The notes under the pieces: model-generated | The model's input: the letters and a program-made list of their open reading frames with translations, nothing else | What the model was told of the DNA's origin: nothing | The model's database searches: none | Shown here: piece after piece, positions 45,908 to 50,972 of the stretch | How positions within the stretch are numbered: position 1 is the stretch's first letter | Layout: each line of letters starts with the position of its first letter | Assembly (NCBI RefSeq): GCF_014873855.1 | Contig: NZ_JADBEL010000005.1 | Location: 161,498-212,469 of the forward strand | Length of the DNA stretch: 50,972 bases | Direction of reading: 5' to 3' | Origin: Sporosarcina limicola | Lineage (GTDB): Bacteria > Bacillota > Bacilli > Bacillales_A > Planococcaceae | Program-made: the position numbers and the translations under genes

Positions 45908-47368
45908 ATGACTAGTGTAAACGAACTTTCTTTTGGATTCAACAAACGAATAAAGATTAATTTTGATGGCGATGATCTCACCAGTGATGCAGGACTTTTA
46001 TTTTTCAAAAGCGTGGTCAAAAACCACCGTCTTTAGACGGTATACGCTTTAGCCTTATCTTTTAGTTTTTGAGCTTTGTTTTTGATTTTTATCTTTAGTG
46101 GGCTTTAGCCCGAATAGATTCCACCTACTTTAGTAGGTGGTTGTTCAATGTATAAAGAATTTGATGACTAAATAGGTTTCACTGAGATGAATCATTCATC
46201 GGTTACCCTAAATGATTCCATGGAACATACCGTGCACACGAATGACAGTGTGCTTGTGCAAAAAGTCTACCAACATATAGCCGGCTATCACGCGGATGAT
46301 CATGCAGACAGTCTAAGATATGACCCTGCATTAACGACTATTTTAGAAAAAGAACGTCTAGCTTCTCAACCTACGATGTCCAGGGTTAATCAGCTTTTCG
46401 ACAAGGCAGCCATGAAACAATTACAACAGGTAAACAATCAACTTATTGAACGTTTTCATACGTTGGAAGCCCCTGAAAATATCGTTCTTGATTTGGATTC
46501 CACGAATGCGGCTACTTATGGTCGCCAACAGGGATCTGCCTACAATACGCATTATGGGGAAAATGGCTATCATCCCATGCTTATGTTTGATGGGTTGACT
46601 GGTGATTGCCTCAAAGCCGAACTCCGTGGTGGATCCGTTTACACATCGAGGCAGGTAGTACGCTTTGTCGGCCCCACCCTCAAACGCTTAAAGTCCCTCT
46701 ACCCTTGGATAGATCCCCTCATTCGTGGGGATAGTGGATTCGCAGTTCCTGAGCTTTTTGAGCTAGCCGAGGCAAAAGAAAGTCACTATGTGATTCGCTT
46801 AAAATCAAATAAGCGCCTAACGGCTCAAGCTGAAGAACTGTTGAAACAGATTCCCGATGATGTCCTAGGGAAGAAAACCGTCCTTTATCGCGAATTCAAT
46901 TATCAGGCAAAGAGTTGGACCAAATCCAGACGGGTTATTGTAAAAATGGAAAAACCAATGGATGAACTTCTGTTTCGGTTCACTTTTATTGTGACAAGCA
47001 TGCATTTGGCTCCGGAAAACAGTGCGAAAATCTATTTTAACCGTGGTACGATGGAAAACTTCATTAAAGAAGGAAAACTGGGATTCGCTTTTGGTAAAAT
47101 GACAAGCTCCGAATTTGATCGAAATGCCTGCAAGTTACAAATTGCGGTACTGGCTTACAACCTTCATAATGGCTGTAGCCGTATCTGTTTTCCAAGAGGA
47201 ATGGATCACAAACTGATTGATACCATCCGACTACAATTCATAAAAGTAGCAGGGAGAGTCATACGTTCTGGACGCTATCTACCTTTCAAATTATCCAGCC
47301 ACTGTGTCTATCAAAAGGAATTTTTTGAAGCGCTCAGTAGAATACAAGCACTTCCCCGATTTGGCTAA
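45908..47368 (+). pseudogene. IS1380 transposase, split by an insertion and a nonsense codon
   Basis: The N-terminal 33 codons (ATG 45908; INFDGDDLTSDAGLLFF, typical IS1380) run into the inserted element and stop at TAG 46034-46036. Joining TTC at 46004-46006 to AAA at 46154 restores the frame as LLFF-KEFDD, then a TAA codon (46169-46171), then IGFTEM and the long C-terminal part from ATG 46187 (393 aa). That part keeps DDE-region sequences (LDLDSTNAATYG, IRGDSGFAVPELFE, the late MENFIKEGKLGFAF). So two lesions are present: the insertion and one in-frame stop. GGAGGG upstream of 45908 is the original SD. Confidence 0.88.
46007..46153. mobile_element. 147-bp IS200/IS605-like palindromic element (MITE)
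   Basis: The boundaries are fixed by the restored transposase frame. It has no gene but four hairpins: GTGGT/ACCAC (46013-46027), ACCGTC-TTTA-GACGGT (46026-46041), GGGC-TTTA-GCCC (46100-46111) and CCACCTAC-TTTA-GTAGGTGG (46121-46140). Three share a TTTA loop. There are no terminal inverted repeats and no target duplication, as in IS200/IS605 elements with subterminal palindromes. TTTTC precedes its left end. Its first 47 or so bases recur at 50888. Transposition in trans by a TnpA is inferred. Confidence 0.75.
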
Positions 47369-47698
47369 CTCTAATTTAAAGAAACCTATCCAAAAAAGGC
47401 GGGATTATAGTCCCTCGGTTTAGTGCGCACTTTTTTAAAACAAAAAGTAATATAATGGACATTATCCTTATGTGTGAACGTAAAATCCCCATAAAAAGAC
47501 TCGAATATCTTAATAACAAAAACCGAAAGGTGTTTCGTATTGATTTCCCATAAAAAATCAGTTGATTTAAGTTTCTATGAATAATTCAGGTTCATATTGA
47601 ATACCCCTCTTAACTCCTCGTTAAATAGAATTTCGGCGAACGTTAGTTCCTTTTGCGTGTACAAAATAGTGGTTAAAAAAACAGCACTTAATTGAAGA

Positions 47699-47853
47699 TG
47701 TACATACTTTCATGTCTTTCTTTTTGGACAAGAAAGTATGTACATTACACGCCAGAAAAAAACTTATAGGTATTACTGGTAAAGTATTAGAGATTGAAGC
47801 TTTCCAAGATTGATAAATGTCATTTATGCGATTGTTGTACATACTTTCTTGTC
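47699..47853. repeat. Three copies of TGTACATACTTTCWTGTC
   Basis: Copies lie at 47699-47716 (plus), 47727-47744 (minus) and 47836-47853 (plus). The first two form an 18-bp inverted pair with one mismatch pair and a 10-base centre. This 5'-TGT-start repeat style resembles transposase binding sites at Tn7/Tn5053-type ends. No gene is seen in 47441-48008; the two short frames at 47621-47887 and 47794-48006 are unrecognisable. Confidence 0.7.
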
Positions 47854-48008
47854 TTCGGACAGCACTGTAGGGCTGTAAGAATACCATTAACTTCAGCGAT
47901 ACTAAAAAGAGTAGGGGTCTTCCTTATTGCTTTCAGCGTCCAGACCTTCTATACGGAGCCAATCGAAGATTCGCTTGAATTAATAGTAGAAGCTATTATA
48001 CAGTGATA

Positions 48009-48211
48009 GTCCTAACTTTGGTGTCCTTAGTTTGAAGACGTTAAAGTTAGGACTACTCTGAAGTAGGGACAAGCAAGTTAGAACAGCTTGTGAGAAAGTT
48101 TGGGGATTCATATCCTATTCTTAAACACAAAACGGCTGTAGAGGCAGATGGAAAGTCATATTGAATAAAAGTCCTAACTTTTGTGTCCAAATCGTCCTAA
48201 CTCTGATGTCC
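48009..48211. repeat. Short repeats GTCCTAACTTTGGTGTCC, three direct and one partial inverted
   Basis: 18-bp copies are at 48009-48026, 48171-48188 and 48194-48211, with an inverted core AAAGTTAGGAC at 48043-48053. Between them, 48080-48168 translates (plus) as KLEQLVRKFGDSYPILK...GKSY then a stop, which looks like the tail of a lost gene. The layout suggests a transposon end or a control region of a decayed element. Confidence 0.65.
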
Positions 48212-48345
48212 TTGTACAACATTTCACTACAAAAATTATATCATATTTACTAAATGAAAACAAAATTCGTACTAAATTATGATTTAGCGTAAAATGGTTT
48301 TCCCTTCAACGTCCCCCTCTCACTCATTGTAAACCAACAAAATAA

Positions 48346-48369
48346 GGTGTACAAAAAATCATGTACACC
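48346..48369 (-). repeat. Inverted repeat GGTGTACA...TGTACACC
   Basis: Perfect 8-bp arms with an 8-base centre, just downstream (minus strand) of the DUF1173-like remnant, so it may be a weak terminator. The arms share GTACA with the 47699 repeat family. The stretch 48212-48345 shows nothing else. Confidence 0.5.
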
Positions 48370-48409
48370 ATATTCATCATCTGATTCTTTTTAACTTAAC
48401 TTCGATTCT

Positions 48410-48897
48410 TTAGTGATTATGTTTAATGGGTACTTTCTTAAAATCAGCTTTTGTAAATGCGTCCCAATACCAAAAGTTATATTTAGGACGTAACGAGGAA
48501 AAATGGTCTACTTTAATAGAACGAACAATGTGATAGGCTTCCATGTTTTCTGACATGCCGAATACTTCAAGTATCGTACATGGTTTCGTATCTAATAATA
48601 AACCGTCCGGATGCAATTTATTCCATGCAGGATGCTCATTTGCATTATGTCGGACAACTGCTCGTTCATTCTCACATAAATGATTATATAATGTTCGTTC
48701 GAAAGAGCTTTCAACGGGTGCACCACCTTGTAAAAATATGGTCCGCACGATGATTCATGTGTATGTACATATGTCCAACTAAAGTCTTTGTCAATAATAT
48801 ATATATCCTGCTGATCGTCAAAATCAGCTGCTACGATTTCGTTTACTTTGCTGTATTGTATAATATATTGTAAACCTTGATACAGCTGTTTAATAAG
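48410..48897 (-). pseudogene. Truncated, frameshifted DUF1173-like protein remnant
   Basis: Two adjoining frames together look like one C-terminal region. The upstream frame (from about 48897) reads LIKQLYQGLQYIIQYSKVNEIVAADFDDQ...DKDFSWTYVHTHESS. Near 48725-48750 the meaning shifts to the frame ending at 48410: FLQGGAPVESSFERTLYNHL, PDGLLLDTKPCTILEVFG and NFWYWDAF. PVESxFExTL and the PDxxLxDTxP...EVFG pattern (a possible PD-(D/E)XK nuclease fold) recall DUF1173. The start is missing (a TAA closes the frame at 48898-48900). A run of five T at the junction could explain the shift. Family identity is tentative. Confidence 0.6.
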
Positions 48898-48959
48898 TTA
48901 GACTTTCTAAGTAATTCGGATTTAGAGAAATATCTCTTAGAAGGGAGATAAAATAAAGG

Positions 48960-48989
48960 AAGCCCGTTACCTTAAATGATAACGGGCTT
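48960..48989. terminator. Stem-loop downstream of the small minus-strand gene
   Basis: AAGCCCGTTA and TAACGGGCTT pair perfectly around a 10-base loop. It lies just past the stop at 48997 of the frameshifted gene on the minus strand. Confidence 0.75.
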
Positions 48990-48996
48990 GTTGCGT

Positions 48997-49319
48997 TTAT
49001 TCACCTTGCAACCCTTCCTCATGTTCAGCAATCAATTGTTTAATCACATTCAAGTCGTCCACTTTCTCGCGAATTTCTAAGAAGAAGTTACCCAAACTTT
49101 ATATCTTCTATCACTATCCATTGTGATTTCTGTTTCTGTAAGGACGCTCAATTCCTTCAGCTCAGCAAGTCTAAAAGCTAAGGAATAAGCTATTTTGTAA
49201 TCTGGTGTGTCATAACCATCATACAGTCTTGCATAAATTTCATTTACTATTGATTCGGCCCATACATCCGCTTCGTATAAACTATCGAATATAATATTTT
49301 CTCGCTTCCATTTTGGCAT
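48997..49319 (-). pseudogene. Small hypothetical gene with apparent frameshift
   Basis: An 80-aa frame from ATG 49319 (MPKWKRENIIFDSLYEADVWAESIV, SD AAGG) stops at 49077 after KVWVTSS. Immediately at that point another frame continues NFFLEIREKVDDLNVIKQLIAEHEEGLQGE to TAA 48997, followed by a terminator. The second part has coding-like composition and no start of its own, so a one-base deletion or insertion near 49085 probably split a protein of about 106-110 aa. I do not recognise the family. The alternative is an intact 80-aa protein with chance downstream similarity. Confidence 0.55.
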
Positions 49320-49343
49320 CTTTTAACCTTCTATCTGGGAATT

Positions 49344-49901
49344 TTATCTTACTACACATTCAATTCCAACATATGTGTTATTTGTAACACCGTTAATCGA
49401 GGTTGTGGCAATTCCATTATATACAAGGTTAAGTATATCACCGGATTTAAGATTATTAGAATTACTACCTCCTATTATCTGATAAACTTTTATACTACCA
49501 TGAAAAAGATAGTTAGGACTTTCATCGCGCATCGGGTATGGTGAATTAATTCGCTGATCATTTATTCTAGTTCCACTCATTGATACCGTTAGTTTAGGTT
49601 TGTATAGATGGTAAGCACTTGGTTTTATGAAATATCCCCATTGGATTGAACGATCAGTTGAACTAGTGTTTGTTTGTAAGGTCACATAAGACTCTCCATC
49701 ATCACTATTGTAGGTTCCATTTTTGCAGTAAGGAATCTCATCATCATACCCAAAGGGTTCTATTAAATCACTAGGATTCTCTAAACTAAGAGTCGAATTA
49801 GATTCTAGACTAATAGCCGAAGCAGATTTTAGCTGGAAAGAAGAAATTGATAATAATAATACGAGTAAAAGAGTAGAAACAGACATTAAAAGTTTTTTCA
49901 T
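49344..49901 (-). CDS. Secreted protein of unknown function
   Basis: A 185-aa protein with a clear signal peptide (KK at 2-3, LLLVLLLSISS core, cleavage likely after AxA near residue 29). The mature part is beta-rich, polar and Ser/Asn/Thr-rich (YVTLQTNTSSTDRSIQWGYFIKP, KLTVSMSGTRINDQR) with two cysteines (about residues 59 and 182). No family was recognised. AGGAGGG seven bases before ATG 49901 is a strong ribosome site. It lies in the accessory segment between a frameshifted gene and an IS, so recent transfer is plausible. Confidence 0.8.
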   Translation of the reverse strand: MKKLLMSVSTLLLVLLLSISSFQLKSASAISLESNSTLSLENPSDLIEPFGYDDEIPYCKNGTYNSDDGESYVTLQTNTSSTDRSIQWGYFIKPSAYHLYKPKLTVSMSGTRINDQRINSPYPMRDESPNYLFHGSIKVYQIIGGSNSNNLKSGDILNLVYNGIATTSINGVTNNTYVGIECVVR

Positions 49902-50142
49902 AAAAAATCCCTCCTAAGTTTTGTTGTTACCATCATATACTGAATTCTCTAAATAAGCAAGTGATATCAGTAAATTTAAACAATAAGGTTATATGAGATA
50001 AGCGTCTTAAGTTTCGCACCTCGCTAATCCAATAAAAAAACCCCTTTGAAAGAAACAAAAGGGCAAGAAAAACCCGCATGAACACTGGATTTTTGGTATA
50101 ATTAAGATACCATTCCAAATCAACCAAAAAGGACGTGTTATC

Positions 50143-50889
50143 ATGCGGAAAAATGTAAAAGAAATCGAAAACGTATTTCATTCACATCGTTTTTCTATTG
50201 ATTCTATTATACAAAATGTAATGAAGAAGTTCAAATTTCGTTCCATTTGTCATCAGGTAGGATTTAAAAAGCAACAAGGTCATTCCGTCACTGACATTAT
50301 GACGTTATTGCTGTTGCTCCCACTCATACTAATCAACAGTGTGAACGCCCTCTACAAAAGCAGGTATCAAAACATGACAAGCATGAAAAAAGACACCCTT
50401 TACCGCTTGAAAAATAACGAGTGCATGCCTTGGCGTAATCTACTTTTAACTATCGCAAAACAATTTCAAAAACTAGTAAATCCGAACAAGGAAGTTGACG
50501 CAAAAGCCGCCTTTATTTTAGATGACACGATTGATATCCGTACGGGTCGAAAAATCGAAAAAATCTCCTACGTTCATGATCACGTTGCAGGTCGAAAAAA
50601 GAGTACACTTGGATTTAAGAACTTAACGTTGGGGCTGTTTGACGGGACAAGTTTTATTCCTCTTGACTTTAGCTTGCATGCGGAAAGGGCACTGAAACAG
50701 AAACATCGCAAAGAACAATATACCAAAGAAAGAGACCCCCGTTCCAATGGCGCCAAGCGCAAGAAGGAATGCGGAGTGGACAAGATTACTAGCGCCCTTA
50801 CGATGCTTAAAAGAGCAGTGAAACACGGATTTCAAGCGAAGTATGTTTTAGTAGATAGCTGGTTCCCGAGTAAGGGCTTTATTTTCTAA
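50143..50889 (+). pseudogene. IS4-like transposase, truncated by an IS200/IS605-like insertion
   Basis: 248 codons of a DDE transposase. The N-terminal part (FHSHRFSIDSIIQNVMKKFKF) precedes the catalytic domain, with the first acidic residue in AAFILDDTID and the second in YVLVDSWF. The remaining part with the third acidic residue (Glu) is missing, because at about 50887 the sequence changes to the left end of the same palindromic element seen at 46007, which creates the stop. SD AAAGGA and a TATAAT at 50097-50102 lie upstream. The left IS end is somewhere in 50000-50140 but was not delimited; that stretch also holds CCCTTT/AAAGGG arms. Confidence 0.82.
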
Positions 50890-50972
50890 AAGAGTGGTCA
50901 AAAACCACCGTCTTTAGACGGTATACGCTTTTAGCCTTGCACTTACCTGTCCATACTTGAACACGAGGTGAA
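50888..50972. mobile_element. Left end of an IS200/IS605-like element, cut by the window edge
   Basis: AAAAGAGTGGTC and the following hairpins (GTGGT/ACCAC, then CCGTC-TTTA-GACGG) to TATACGCTT match 46007-46053 almost base for base. After GCTTTTAGCCTT the two copies diverge. Near the edge GAGGTGA (50965-50971) looks like a ribosome binding site, so a gene (perhaps tnpA or tnpB) may start just beyond the window. TTTTC precedes the left end here as well (50882-50886). Confidence 0.75.

Larger units (their letters stand above)
45816..47440 (+). mobile_element. Degenerate IS1380-family insertion sequence
   Basis: Its only gene is a broken IS1380 transposase. The ends are approximate: TTAAAAAGTG...CCTAAA on the left (45816 onward) and, read in reverse, TTAAAAAAGTG...ACTAAA on the right (to about 47440) look like weak terminal inverted repeats. 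The element carries the palindromic insert at 46007-46153. Target duplications were not identified. Confidence 0.65.

Noticed and set aside
47621..48006. Two short frames (47621-47887 minus, 47794-48006 plus)
   Set aside because: They overlap each other and the short repeats, have no convincing ribosome sites, and show no family features.

Overview
The window looks like chromosomal DNA from a low-GC Gram-positive rod of the Bacillales, most like Sporosarcina or a related Planococcaceae genus. The evidence is the gene content and order. The core runs leuS, ytfP, ytgP, an rsuA-type gene, dat, trmB, ytnP, ytoP, ytpQ, ytpR, sftA, murC, ytxG, ytxH, aroA, ccpA, acuCBA, acsA, pbp, tyrS. This is the Bacillus subtilis leuS-to-tyrS backbone with local gains and losses: no choline-kinase-like ytmP, no ytpP and no ytxJ, but a dat gene, an unrecognised 325-aa protein and a large FtsA-like protein have been added. 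The genus is inferred, not proven.

Region by region: 1-200 is a tandem repeat array cut by the window edge. 305-11539 holds BrnQ, a GntR/FCD regulator, VanZ-like and GNAT proteins, a secreted 3D-domain protein, an SDR, a LysR regulator tail-to-tail with a YeiH-type exporter, the MnmL/MnmM tRNA wobble-uridine pair, an MFS transporter and ScoAB CoA transferase. 11542-14508 is leuS behind an oversized T-box leader carrying an inserted repeat. 14580-31000 covers redox, cell-wall flippase, pseudouridine synthase, D-amino-acid transaminase, tRNA methylation, peptidase, DNA-translocase and MurC genes. 30669-32017 is the general-stress pair ytxG-ytxH behind a SigB-like promoter. 32068-34203 (minus) encodes a ~711-aa FtsA/PilM-like actin-fold protein whose N-terminal nucleotide-binding motif lies upstream of any ATG/GTG/TTG. 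34369-40942 joins AroA(G), CcpA and the acetyl-CoA synthetase control module (acuCBA divergent from acsA, with a cre-like site between them). 40998-45534 is a class A PBP and T-box-controlled tyrS.

From about 45800 to the end the character changes to accessory, decaying DNA. An IS1380-type transposase gene is split by a 147-bp IS200/IS605-like palindromic element, and removing that element restores the reading frame exactly. Next come short repeats resembling transposon ends, a frameshifted DUF1173-like remnant, a frameshifted small gene and a secreted orphan protein. Last is an IS4-like transposase broken by a second copy of the same IS200/IS605-like left end, which runs off the window.

The core genes work mainly in translation and tRNA maturation (leuS, tyrS, mnmL, mnmM, trmB, rsuA-type, ytpR), wall synthesis and division (ytgP, murC, dat, pbp, sftA, FtsA-like) and central carbon control (ccpA, acuABC, acsA, scoAB). 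Several genes start with TTG or GTG; starts were chosen from Shine-Dalgarno spacing and, where I know the family, from its usual N-terminus. Assignments rest on motif recognition and memory of families; no database search was run.
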